Shown in pieces: positions 1 through 7,361 of a stretch of DNA of 13,329 nt. This stretch comes from Desulfobacula sp. (lineage in GTDB: Bacteria > Desulfobacterota > Desulfobacteria > Desulfobacterales > Desulfobacteraceae): the NCBI GenBank assembly GCA_029940235.1, contig JAOZRI010000033.1, forward strand, positions 1 through 13,329, given 5' to 3'. The notes under the pieces are model-generated. The model did no database searches, had not been told where the DNA came from, and saw only the letters and a list, made by a program, of their open reading frames with translations. The stretch's first letter is position 1; each line of letters opens with the position of its first letter. Both the position numbers and the translations under genes were made by a program.

Positions 1-17
1 TATTTTAATTTATATCT

Positions 18-46
18 TTTTCATTTGATTGTTTTTTTTAAATAAT
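18..46 (+). promoter_or_regulatory. Weak possible sigma-70 promoter for the receiver/kinase/methyltransferase block
   Basis: A TTTTCA box (18-23) and an AATAAT box (41-46) are separated by 17 nt, giving about 4/6 and 5/6 matches to the consensus. The surroundings are very A+T-rich, so chance matches are likely. The first open frame starts at 123 and would have a leader of about 70 nt. The real promoter may lie before the window. Confidence 0.22.
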
Positions 47-122
47 GTAGTCTGTGCTTATCTAAGAACAGAGAAAAATATTTATAGCATCGTAATCTTT
101 CTGCATTTAAAGGCAAATAAGC

Positions 123-299
123 ATGAATGAACCCATAAAAACTGTATTAATTGTAGACGATGAGACTTTTATCAGACAAAGTTTTGTTGATTATTTTGAG
201 GACCATTTATGGGAAACCATTGAAGCAACTAGTGGAGAACATGCACTTGAAACAAAACTTCTGCACATTATACAAACCATGAAGGCGGATAATGAGTAA
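123..299 (+). CDS. Truncated response-regulator receiver (58 aa), lacking the phosphoacceptor half
   Basis: The 58-codon frame begins with a typical receiver: the beta1 strand VLIVDDE, with acidic residues D12 and D13, then helix 1 and a SGEHALE helix 2. It aligns well with the start of the receiver in the next gene (ILIIDDE...). After residue 43 it jumps to TKLLHIIQTMKADNE, which resembles the last helix of a receiver. The segment that should carry the phosphoacceptor Asp, the Thr/Ser switch and the conserved Lys is absent. The simplest inference is an in-frame internal deletion of a full receiver of about 120 residues. An AAAGG sequence lies about 9 nt before the start, and the stop overlaps the kinase start by 8 nt, so its translation could feed ribosomes into the kinase gene. 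It cannot be a normal phosphotransfer receiver. It is either a decaying duplicate or a short leader frame. Confidence 0.6.
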   Translation: MNEPIKTVLIVDDETFIRQSFVDYFEDHLWETIEATSGEHALETKLLHIIQTMKADNE

Positions 300-2754
300 A
301 AACAGCAACCCTGAAACAATTCTTATTATTGATGATGAAGCCTCCATTCGTCTTAGTTTTGCCGACTATCTTCAAGACCACAATTTTGAAATCTTGACAG
401 CCCAAAATGGTCGAATTGGCCTTGAACTTGTTGAAAAAGAACAGCCTGACATGATTATTGTGGATCTTCGCATGCCGGAAATTGACGGGCTTGAAGTGCT
501 GAAACAGACAAGAAAATCAGCTCCTGACACTCCCAAAATAGTTATCTCCGGTGCAAATCGCATTGGCGATGTGGTGCGGGCACTGCGTTATGGTGCCTGG
601 GATTATCTTGTAAAGCCTGTTAAAGACCTATCCATATTAGAACATACAGTAAACAAAACCATGGAAAAGGCAAAACTGCTCAAGGAGAACCAAGCCTACC
701 AGAAACATTTGGAAATCATGGTACAGGAAAGAACCCAAGAGCTTGAACAGGCTAATACACGTCTTGCCAATATTAATAATAGGTTGAGAAATATTGTTGA
801 AACCACCCAGGGTTTGTCAGCATGTACACAGATAAATCAATTCAGTATAAAAATACTTGATGAATTTGCCCTTCACATGGCTGCTTCAGGGGGCAGTATC
901 TATTTTGTTGAAGAGAAAGGATTGCGGCTTATACACTCTTTGGATCCGGGTCATGCACCCGGGTTTATTAAATTCCCTCTACTGGAAAATTCTACCTTAA
1001 ACAAGGTGATTGCAAGCTCTGAACCCCTTCTTATAAGTGATGTGGGCAATAGTAATTTAATTGAACCCAGCGGGTGGGAAGGCTATAAAGACGGTTCTCT
1101 TCTTGCTTTTCCAATTACTGATGGTTCAGGGCAGACAATTGGAGTTTTAACCCTGCACAGCAAAAAAACTCCACCTTTTATTGAGCAGGATAAAGAGATA
1201 GGAGCTATACTTGCTTCATACTCCTGTGAAACCCTTAAGGCAATTCAGGCATTTGAAAAAGTACGGGAGAGTGAAAAACTTTATAGAACTCTGTTTGAAA
1301 AAACAAATGATGCTATTTTTATCGTAGAAAAAAATACATCTAAATGTCTTGATGGAAATGCTGCTGCAACAAGACTGACCGGTCGTACACTCCAAGAGCT
1401 TAAAAATATGAGCTGTGAGGATATTGTGCCGGAAAATGCAGATGAGCGATCGCAGATTTTTGCCAATCTGAATAGATCAAAAGAGATGGGTCAGGTGACC
1501 TTTCACAGGCCAGATGATACCATAAAAATTGCTAAACTCAGCGTTGTCCCTTTAGATCAGCATTCTGTTATCGTCATTGCACGGGATATTACCCACGATC
1601 TTGAGATGGAAAAACAGTTGCGACATTCCCAGAAAATGGAAGCAATCGGCACTCTGGCAGGTGGTATTGCCCATGATTTTAATAATATTCTATCTGGTAT
1701 CCTTGGATATGCACAATTGGCTAAAATGACCCTTGATGACCCTGCTAAAACCCAAAAAAGTCTGGATCAGATGGTACAAGGAGCCCAGAGGGCAGCCGGG
1801 CTTGTTCAGCAGATTCTGACATTCAGCAGACAGGCTGAACATAAAAAAAACCCACTTAAAATATTTCTCATTGTAAAAGAAGCAGTTAAATTTTTACGCT
1901 CTTCCATTCCTACAAATATAGAGATTCAGGACAGGATTACATCAAAGGCATCAGTCCTTGCAGACCCTGTTCAAGTACACCAGGTTGTCATGAATCTTTG
2001 TACAAATGCCTATCATGCCATGCGCGATGCCGGAGGTGTTTTAATGGTTGAACTGAGCGAAATTGAGATTTCATCTTTGGAGGTCTCATCCATAAACTCA
2101 TGCTCCCCAGGGTTCTATCTTAAACTTGAAGTTAAAGACACAGGCCATGGTATGGACAAGGAGACAATGGAAAAAATATTTGATCCATATTTTTCAACAA
2201 AACAGCCAGACCAGGGAACAGGTCTCGGCCTGGCAGTTGTCAACGGGATTGTTAAAAAGCATAATGGTTTTATTAAAGCACACAGTCACGTCAATCAAGG
2301 TTCAAGTTTTCAGGTCTTCTGGCCTGTGGCTGACAGGCAGAGAGCTTTTAGCTCTGAAGGCAAAAAACAGGCGGCTGTACTTAATGGAACAGAAAAAATA
2401 ATGATTGTTGATGATGAGGAGAATATTCTCAATGTATCACAGCTCATTCTGGAAAAACATGGATATAAGGTTACAACTTTTAAAGATGGAGCATCAGCAT
2501 TGGAAGCATTTAGCCGGGATCCCGGGTATTTTGATCTTGTTATTACTGATATGGCAATGCCAAAAATGACAGGTTCTGAACTCTCTGTTAAAATTTTAAA
2601 TTTTCGCAGTGATATACCCATTATTCTATGTACAGGATACTCTGAAAATTTTAATAAAGAGATGGCTCTTAAACTTGGCATTAAAAAATATGTTCAAAAG
2701 CCAATAACAGGCCAGGATCTATCTGTTCATATTCGTGAATTGTTAGATGCATAA
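292..2754 (+). CDS. Soluble hybrid sensor histidine kinase, REC-GAF-PAS-HisKA-HATPase-REC (820 aa)
   Basis: This is a two-component phosphorelay kinase, probably cytoplasmic because no signal peptide or membrane segment is visible. The N-terminal receiver (about 8-125) has D14/D15, phosphoacceptor D58, S86 and K108-P109. A coiled linker (about 125-165) is followed by a GAF-like domain (about 168-320) and a PAS domain (about 326-440). The HisKA H-box contains H461 in AHDFNN. The ATPase domain shows the N-box (N568, N572), the G1 motif DTGHGM (616-621), the F-box IFDPYF (629-634) and the G2 motif QGTGLGLA (641-648). A C-terminal receiver (about 702-818) has D707/D708, phosphoacceptor D753, T781 and K803-P804. 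All catalytic residues are present, so it should be active. An AAGG site six nt before ATG 292 supports the start. The signal sensed and the output are unknown; no DNA-binding domain or effector regulator is next to it. The N-terminal receiver implies input from a second kinase. Confidence 0.95.
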   Translation: MSKNSNPETILIIDDEASIRLSFADYLQDHNFEILTAQNGRIGLELVEKEQPDMIIVDLRMPEIDGLEVLKQTRKSAPDTPKIVISGANRIGDVVRALRYGAWDYLVKPVKDLSILEHTVNKTMEKAKLLKENQAYQKHLEIMVQERTQELEQANTRLANINNRLRNIVETTQGLSACTQINQFSIKILDEFALHMAASGGSIYFVEEKGLRLIHSLDPGHAPGFIKFPLLENSTLNKVIASSEPLLISDVGNSNLIEPSGWEGYKDGSLLAFPITDGSGQTIGVLTLHSKKTPPFIEQDKEIGAILASYSCETLKAIQAFEKVRESEKLYRTLFEKTNDAIFIVEKNTSKCLDGNAAATRLTGRTLQELKNMSCEDIVPENADERSQIFANLNRSKEMGQVTFHRPDDTIKIAKLSVVPLDQHSVIVIARDITHDLEMEKQLRHSQKMEAIGTLAGGIAHDFNNILSGILGYAQLAKMTLDDPAKTQKSLDQMVQGAQRAAGLVQQILTFSRQAEHKKNPLKIFLIVKEAVKFLRSSIPTNIEIQDRITSKASVLADPVQVHQVVMNLCTNAYHAMRDAGGVLMVELSEIEISSLEVSSINSCSPGFYLKLEVKDTGHGMDKETMEKIFDPYFSTKQPDQGTGLGLAVVNGIVKKHNGFIKAHSHVNQGSSFQVFWPVADRQRAFSSEGKKQAAVLNGTEKIMIVDDEENILNVSQLILEKHGYKVTTFKDGASALEAFSRDPGYFDLVITDMAMPKMTGSELSVKILNFRSDIPIILCTGYSENFNKEMALKLGIKKYVQKPITGQDLSVHIRELLDA

Positions 2755-3955
2755 CCATAATACCTTGAAAATATCTCCATTTGAAAAAAGGGTTAAAAGG
2801 AGAGTAACAGGCAGGGAGCACTCCTTTTTTGCTGTATGCACTCCTGGGTTAAAAAAGATTTGTTTCAATGAAATGCTTGGTGCAGGTCTTCCTGAACATG
2901 ACATAAAGATCACCCCGGGAGGCATTGATTTTAAAGCCAGACTCAATAGCTGTATGGAATTTAATTTAAATTTGCGAAGTCCTTTAAGAATTTTAATGAG
3001 GATCAGCAGCTTTAAGGCAGACTCTTTTGAAAAACTTGGAAAAAAGATTAACTCCATTGACTGGATACTCTATCTGCCGCAAAATTGTTCCCTGAAATTC
3101 AGTGTTACAAGCAAAAAGTCCAGATTGTACCACTCCGATGCCATAGCACAGCGGTGTGAACAAATCATTCTTAATCAATTGCAGGCAGGGGATGCCTTTA
3201 CAGCCAAAAAACAATCAATCCAGACAATTTATATAAGAGCAGAGCAAAATTTTTTTACTATCTCCCTGGACAGTACAGGAGAGCTTTTATTTAAAAGGGG
3301 TATTAAAAAAAAGGTGAGTAAAGCACCTCTGCGGGAAAATATCGCTTTTGCCATGCTGTCGTGGGCAGGATTTTCCAATAAAGATATATTGATTGATCCC
3401 ATGTGCGGATCAGGAACATTCAGCCTTGAAGCGGCCATGGTACAATCCAATATACCTTCAGGATTTTTCAGAGCCTTTGCCTTTGAGAACTGGCCCGGAT
3501 GCAGCTTTAAAACATTTGCTTATATGAAAAAACAGGCACAAGAAAAATTTTTTAAACCTACAGATAAACAAATTTTTGCTTCAGATATTGACGATGCAGC
3601 ATTGACAGCTTTCAAACAAAACCTTTCCAATCATGATTTTTGCAATAGTATAAATGCATCAAAAAAAGATTTTTTTACCATTAACCCGTCTGATATTCTC
3701 CATGGGATATCACATGATAATAAGGGTATTGTCATGCTGAATCCACCCTATGGGAAAAGGCTTGAATCAAAAAATGGTAATGGCTTATTTTATCAGGAAA
3801 TCGGTAAAAAACTAAAAAAAGACTTCAAAGGGTGGCGCGTTGGTATTGTCTTGCCGTCAAGAGAAAGCAAAATCTCTCTTGGGCTAAAACTTGAGTTAAA
3901 ACCTCTCTTCCATGGAGGGCTTGACATCTTTGCAGGTATTGGCAGAGTCAAATAA
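2747..3955 (+). CDS. THUMP-domain class I SAM-dependent RNA methyltransferase (RlmL/YpsC-like, 402 aa)
   Basis: The protein probably methylates guanine N2 in 23S rRNA, as RlmL-type enzymes do, but substrate choice cannot be read from sequence alone. The N-terminal part (about 25-180) fits the ferredoxin-like plus THUMP RNA-binding region, beginning with FFAVCTPGLKKICFNEM. The UPF0020-type catalytic domain follows: the SAM-binding motif DPMCGSGTFSLEAA (217-230), an acidic motif ASDIDDAA (278-285) and the NPPYGKRL active-site motif (332-339) expected for N-methylation of a base. At 402 residues it matches the single-domain YpsC-like form rather than the long RlmKL fusion of Escherichia coli. 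Its start overlaps the end of the kinase by 8 nt and has no clear Shine-Dalgarno sequence, so it may be translated by coupling. The first about 24 residues are basic and poorly conserved in type, so the true start could be somewhat later. Confidence 0.9.
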   Translation: MHNHNTLKISPFEKRVKRRVTGREHSFFAVCTPGLKKICFNEMLGAGLPEHDIKITPGGIDFKARLNSCMEFNLNLRSPLRILMRISSFKADSFEKLGKKINSIDWILYLPQNCSLKFSVTSKKSRLYHSDAIAQRCEQIILNQLQAGDAFTAKKQSIQTIYIRAEQNFFTISLDSTGELLFKRGIKKKVSKAPLRENIAFAMLSWAGFSNKDILIDPMCGSGTFSLEAAMVQSNIPSGFFRAFAFENWPGCSFKTFAYMKKQAQEKFFKPTDKQIFASDIDDAALTAFKQNLSNHDFCNSINASKKDFFTINPSDILHGISHDNKGIVMLNPPYGKRLESKNGNGLFYQEIGKKLKKDFKGWRVGIVLPSRESKISLGLKLELKPLFHGGLDIFAGIGRVK

Positions 3956-4258
3956 TTCAAAGCCATAACAAGTGAAACCCATCACTGAAGCGGTGTAGCT
4001 ATTCCATTGCCCCCTTTTGTGTTAGCAGCAAATGGAAAGATCCGGTTTTATGGCTGATAACAGCCAGTTTGGTTGTACGATATCAACCATGTAGCTTAAA
4101 ACTTATCACCATTTCATTTCATAGGGTTTTCAAGAGTACTGATGACAAAGTCTTTACATAAAAATCAATTTCCCGGCACAGTGATTGCTTTGAATATATA
4201 GCAGATAAGATTTTAATTTTTATTTGCCTTTTGTTTGTTTTGGTTAAATATTATTATG
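3956..4258. other. Intergenic region with inverted repeats, no convincing gene
   Basis: About 300 nt with no supported coding frame. It holds an imperfect inverted repeat TTCCATTGC (4002-4010) / GCAAATGGAA (4028-4037), with one bulged base and a 17-nt loop. Two closely spaced hairpins follow (annotated separately). TGTAGCT occurs twice (3994-4000 and 4090-4096) around this group. None of the hairpins is followed by a long T-run, so a canonical terminator for the methyltransferase gene is not evident. The last about 60 nt before the promoter are very rich in T and A and could act as an UP element. Confidence 0.5.
4051..4089. repeat. Two closely spaced hairpins with similar stems
   Basis: The first hairpin has arms TGGCTG (4051-4056) and CAGCCA (4061-4066) with loop ATAA. 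Three nt later a second has arms TGGTTG (4070-4075) and CAACCA (4084-4089) with an 8-nt loop. The arms differ at one position with a matching change on the other side, so base pairing is kept in both. This could be a repetitive palindromic element, an RNA 3' end processing signal or an operator. There is no T-tract to support intrinsic termination. Confidence 0.4.
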
Positions 4259-4287
4259 TTGACAAAAAAGAAGTTCCTTTTTATAAA
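4259..4287 (+). promoter_or_regulatory. Strong sigma-70-type promoter of the envelope operon
   Basis: A perfect -35 box TTGACA (4259-4264) and a 5/6 -10 box TATAAA (4282-4287) are separated by the optimal 17 nt. The A+T-rich stretch just upstream could serve as an UP element. Transcription would start near 4294, giving a leader of about 124 nt before ATG 4418. It is the best promoter match I found in the window, and it sits in the only long gap, just upstream of five closely spaced genes. Confidence 0.65.
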
Positions 4288-4403
4288 AACAGCATACTTG
4301 GAGCTATGGAATATAGATTAATGTTTCATAATTAAAAATAATTACTGGCAGGCAATGATATTAAACTTGAGATATAGAAGGCGAAATATCATTGCTGCTA
4401 AAT

Positions 4404-4408
4404 TGAGG
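4404..4408 (+). promoter_or_regulatory. Ribosome binding site that decides the start of the CsgG-like lipoprotein gene
   Basis: TGAGG lies nine nt before ATG 4418, whereas it directly abuts the alternative ATG 4409. The more upstream ATG 4355 has only a weak AGG close by. Start 4418 also gives a compact 21-residue lipoprotein signal peptide. Confidence 0.5.
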
Positions 4409-4417
4409 ATGTCACCA

Positions 4418-6226
4418 ATGCAGAGTTCAAAACTTATTTTCCGCTTATTCGTACTTGTTTTATTTTTCATGGTTTCCTGTGTTGCATCACCTGAGTTAAA
4501 ACTGGCAAAACAGGCCATGCAGGATGGTGATCTTAAAACAGCTCATCAATACTATGTTAATATACTTAACAAGAGTCCTTCAAACAAAGAAGCTAAAGAT
4601 GCCCTGGATCAGATCAGACCACAAATTACTGCCCAGGTCAGGCAAAAGGCAGCAGCAAATTTACAGACCTCAAAGATGTTAACAGCACCTTTGTTACGTA
4701 CAAACCTTAGAATGCTGCAACAGGCATCAAAGTACGACCCTGATGGATCTTTATTGGGAAATGACATTAGAAAATATCAGAACACTCTTTCTCAAATTGA
4801 TACAGATAATAATAATCGTGCCCAGAAAGTTAAAGAGTTGACAGCAGCACAGCAATTTGTGGATGCTCAAAAAACTTTAAATGTAATTAAGCAGACAGAC
4901 CCTGATTTCCCTGGTCTATCACAGCTTAATAGTCAATTTGCAACAAGCTATGGCATTTTTCTGGAAAAAGCTATTGTAAATAATTATGATCTGGGAAAAG
5001 TTGAAGATGCCAGGATTGTTATGAAACAGTGGCAGTCCCTTGGTTTTTCAAAAGCTGACCAGGACAGGCTGCATGCAATAGTAAAAAAACAGGAAATTAA
5101 TGTTCTTACAAAACAGAGCAGACAGCTTATCAAAAAGAAACAATACTATATAGCTTTTATGAAATTAAATAAAAGTCCCTTTAAGGCAGATATGCAGGAG
5201 ATGATAAATAAAATTCGTAATGACGGTCCACGGTTTTATTTGGAACAGGCCCGTAAACGATATGCCAGCGGTGATAGCAGCCGTGCATACCTTGAGGCTG
5301 TAAAAGGTAAAGAGTTAAATCCTGATTTTCCTGGCATGTTTGAAATGCATCGGGACCAGCGGGATAAAATTCTTTCAAAGGTTCAGCAATATATTGCAAT
5401 TCCAGCATTTGATTCTCCAAAAGACAACCCTGATATTGGGACTCAATTTTCAGATGCATTAATCAGTTATCTGTTTCGTATCTTGCCCTATGGCATTAAT
5501 ATTGTTGAACGGGGGAAGATTGATATCCTGCTGCAGGAACATAAAAGAGAGTTTTCCCAGGTTGCTGATATTTTAAATGTTGATTTTATAGTAACCGGCA
5601 ATGTATCACTCCTTAAAATTGACAGACAGGATAATAAAAGTCAAAGTACAGTCAGAGCGCCCATTGGTGAAAAATTCATTGTCAATCCAGAATATGAAGC
5701 TTTTTTGCAGGCAGGCACAGGACAGAATAGTACAGTCAAACCTCCTGTTAAAACCATAAAAATTAAAGAGTATGGAAATTTTACAATTAACCAAGGAAGC
5801 AGCACAATCAAGGGTTTTGCAGGTATAGCCATAAGAATTTTTGATACCAGTAAGGGGCGTATTACATATGCCCAGGAATTTAATGCCAACTATCAGGCCA
5901 CAGATGATTACAAGGACGCTCTTGAAATTGCAGGTATTGAAGGAGATCCTCTTACGTTACCCACAAATACGGAAATCAGGGAAAAACTTCGCAAACAGAT
6001 TGTTAAACAGGTGGCTGATATTGTACAGCAGCAATTTGAGAAGAGAGAGAAAAGCTATTTAAAAAGTGCCCGATATCATTTAAGCAGGAGAGAAAAAGAT
6101 ATAGCCATCAAAAAACTGGCAAGGGGTTTTCTGTACTGTGTCAAGGCTAAAATTGATTTTAAGGATTCTGATTTTACAGAGATCAGAGAAAAAATTATTG
6201 AGTTGACAGAAACAGATTATTTATAA
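4418..6226 (+). CDS. Lipoprotein with TPR-like helices and a CsgG-like domain (602 aa)
   Basis: With the start at 4418 the protein opens with a basic n-region, a hydrophobic core and a lipobox-like MVSC, putting the lipidated Cys at position 21. Residues about 22-320 are alpha-helical and TPR-like. The first unit is about 22-63, and two later units end in nearly the same motif, DPDFPG (161-166) and NPDFPG (301-306). Residues about 323-550 look like the CsgG/TolB-N fold: QQYIAIPAFDSP, a helix with FSDALISYLF, then INIVERGKIDILLQEH, then VDFIVTGNVSLL, and finally IAIRIFDTSKGRI, a strand typical of the family's 'attribute of a TG' region. A long insertion separates the last two elements. A basic helical tail follows. 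Longer starts at 4355 (623 aa) and 4409 are possible. It is the first gene after the promoter. By family it should act in the periplasm at a membrane, probably the outer one. Whether it forms a channel like CsgG or only binds partners is unknown. Confidence 0.8.
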   Translation: MQSSKLIFRLFVLVLFFMVSCVASPELKLAKQAMQDGDLKTAHQYYVNILNKSPSNKEAKDALDQIRPQITAQVRQKAAANLQTSKMLTAPLLRTNLRMLQQASKYDPDGSLLGNDIRKYQNTLSQIDTDNNNRAQKVKELTAAQQFVDAQKTLNVIKQTDPDFPGLSQLNSQFATSYGIFLEKAIVNNYDLGKVEDARIVMKQWQSLGFSKADQDRLHAIVKKQEINVLTKQSRQLIKKKQYYIAFMKLNKSPFKADMQEMINKIRNDGPRFYLEQARKRYASGDSSRAYLEAVKGKELNPDFPGMFEMHRDQRDKILSKVQQYIAIPAFDSPKDNPDIGTQFSDALISYLFRILPYGINIVERGKIDILLQEHKREFSQVADILNVDFIVTGNVSLLKIDRQDNKSQSTVRAPIGEKFIVNPEYEAFLQAGTGQNSTVKPPVKTIKIKEYGNFTINQGSSTIKGFAGIAIRIFDTSKGRITYAQEFNANYQATDDYKDALEIAGIEGDPLTLPTNTEIREKLRKQIVKQVADIVQQQFEKREKSYLKSARYHLSRREKDIAIKKLARGFLYCVKAKIDFKDSDFTEIREKIIELTETDYL

Positions 6227-6250
6227 ATTCGTTTAGTCTGTTTGATCAAC

Positions 6251-6257
6251 AAGGAGG
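6251..6257 (+). promoter_or_regulatory. Strong Shine-Dalgarno of the YcfL-like gene
   Basis: AAGGAGG lies seven nt before ATG 6265. It is the strongest ribosome binding site I found in the operon and sits in the 38-nt gap after the first gene, so the next three genes may be translated largely from this entry, as they overlap. Confidence 0.7.
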
Positions 6258-6264
6258 CTTTTAT

Positions 6265-6657
6265 ATGGTAAAATTTATTACCATTTTTATACTGTTGTTA
6301 TGCTCCATTGGGTGTGCTCCACTTGATACTCAGGATAAACTGGATTCTTTAGAAATTTTTCCAGTAGTTTTTCTTGATGATAAAATTGAGACTGCCTTGG
6401 AATTGATTGACCATCGCTCTGAAAGACTGCCATCAGGTCATGTCAATGTCATGTTAAAATGTATTAGTAAAAATAAGAAAAAACCCATCTGGATAGATTG
6501 GAAGGTTGTTTTTTCAGACAATCGCAATATTAATATTGAAGAGAGTGAATGGCACACTGATTATCTATCGCCAAGATTGGAAAAGACGCTGCAATTAAGC
6601 AGTATGCGAAGAGATATCACTGTTTTTAAGTTTTTAATTCGAACTCCGGTCAGGTGA
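6265..6657 (+). CDS. YcfL-like (DUF1425-type) probable lipoprotein (130 aa)
   Basis: A short hydrophobic leader ends in SIGC, so the lipidated Cys would be C17. The -3 position is Ser rather than Leu, which makes this an atypical lipobox. The mature part has the look of YcfL: a beta strand HVNVMLKC (59-66), WIDWKVVFSDN (76-86), a tryptophan in SEWH and a closing strand VFKFLIR (120-126). This predicts a small beta-sandwich. YcfL lies beside LpoB in enterobacteria, and here two LpoB/CsgG-type genes follow directly, which supports the assignment. The function of YcfL itself is not well established. The stop overlaps the next start by 4 nt (ATGA, 6654-6657), indicating coupled translation. The family call rests on pattern and context, so it is moderately sure; that it is a real exported protein is more certain. 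Confidence 0.72.
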   Translation: MVKFITIFILLLCSIGCAPLDTQDKLDSLEIFPVVFLDDKIETALELIDHRSERLPSGHVNVMLKCISKNKKKPIWIDWKVVFSDNRNINIEESEWHTDYLSPRLEKTLQLSSMRRDITVFKFLIRTPVR

Positions 6658-7361
6658 AATATATGAAACAAATATTCAGCAACCAATATTTGATGTTAAT
6701 GGGTTATATGTTACTGGCAACTCTTTTTTTAACAGGTTGTGTACCAGAATCACCACCTGTAAATGATATGATAGAACCCAAACCAATCGGATATATATCA
6801 GACAGTACAGACCAGCAAGGAGGCCAACTGCCTGAAAATGTTGTCCGCAAGGCTTCTGAAATACATGAAGGTTCCATGTTGCCCTCTCAATCTCAAATGA
6901 ATGCTCAAAAGAGTGCTGTTGAAGTTGAAACGCAAACCAGCATTCAGGCAACAACTATTGTATCAGATACAGCATCTGGTATTACTATGATTCTTGGTCC
7001 TGTCAATGCACAAAGAGTTATCAATGAAGAGGAAGTCTCCTCTGATGCAGGTCAAAGTATAAGAGAGGTGATTAGTCAAGTTTTAACATCAAGCAGTGAT
7101 ATAACTCTTTTTGATGCCCCTGAAGAGCGACTTGTTGATGATTCTCCAAGACCTGATCTGGCCCGTAAAGGGGTGAAATTTGTGATAAAAGGTGTGGCAA
7201 GTACCAGCAGGGATTCAGGAGAGACAACTGTATTTCTCCGAGCTGTGAATACAATGACAGGAAAAGTTGCCATGGTTGCTTCGGCACGTGACAAATCACG
7301 CAATCAGGCAGCAGAACAGACAGCCAGAAATTTATTACAAAAAATAACAGGTGCACAATGA
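6654..7361 (+). CDS. CsgG/LpoB-fold lipoprotein (235 aa)
   Basis: The signal peptide ends in a clear lipobox LTGC with lipidated C29. Residues about 30-100 are a polar, Gln/Ser-rich linker of low complexity. Residues about 105-232 resemble a compact CsgG/LpoB-type domain: strand GITMILGPVN (109-118), a helix AGQSIREVISQVL, strand DITLFDAP, then GVKFVIKGVAST (173-184), TTVFLRAVNTMTGKV (191-205) and a last helix ending in NLLQKI. The linker could let the domain reach across part of the periplasm from a membrane anchor, as in LpoB. A second in-frame ATG at 6663 would give a slightly shorter signal peptide. The gene overlaps both neighbours by 4 nt. Its exact partner is unknown; family knowledge allows either activation of a peptidoglycan synthase or a scaffold role. 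Confidence 0.78.
   Translation: MKYMKQIFSNQYLMLMGYMLLATLFLTGCVPESPPVNDMIEPKPIGYISDSTDQQGGQLPENVVRKASEIHEGSMLPSQSQMNAQKSAVEVETQTSIQATTIVSDTASGITMILGPVNAQRVINEEEVSSDAGQSIREVISQVLTSSSDITLFDAPEERLVDDSPRPDLARKGVKFVIKGVASTSRDSGETTVFLRAVNTMTGKVAMVASARDKSRNQAAEQTARNLLQKITGAQ

Noticed and set aside
946..962. Dyad CCGGGT/ACCCGG inside the kinase gene
   Set aside because: A 6-bp stem within the GAF-coding part with no T-run; probably due to the Asp-Pro-Gly and Pro-Gly codons.
4022..4090. A 22-residue - strand frame in the intergenic region
   Set aside because: It is too short, has no convincing ribosome site and coincides with the hairpins. It could be a remnant of a repeat, but nothing shows that it is translated.
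3971..4096. A riboswitch such as the cyclic-di-GMP (GEMM) class
   Set aside because: The conserved core sequences of that class are not present, the region is upstream of the promoter rather than in the 5' leader, and the hairpins are simple palindromes.
4306..4335. A nine-residue leader peptide frame between the promoter and the first lipoprotein gene
   Set aside because: The GGAG before it is only two nt from the ATG, and the peptide shows no attenuation-type run of one amino acid.
4355..4417. N-terminal extension of the CsgG-like lipoprotein from ATG 4355
   Set aside because: It would put about 20 extra, Arg-rich residues before an otherwise normal signal peptide and has a weak ribosome site; ATG 4418 with TGAGG fits better. 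Not fully excluded.
7072..7356. A 94-codon frame on the - strand and similar antisense frames across the lipoprotein genes
   Set aside because: They lie opposite well-supported coding frames and have shadow-like compositions rich in Leu, His, Cys and Ser.
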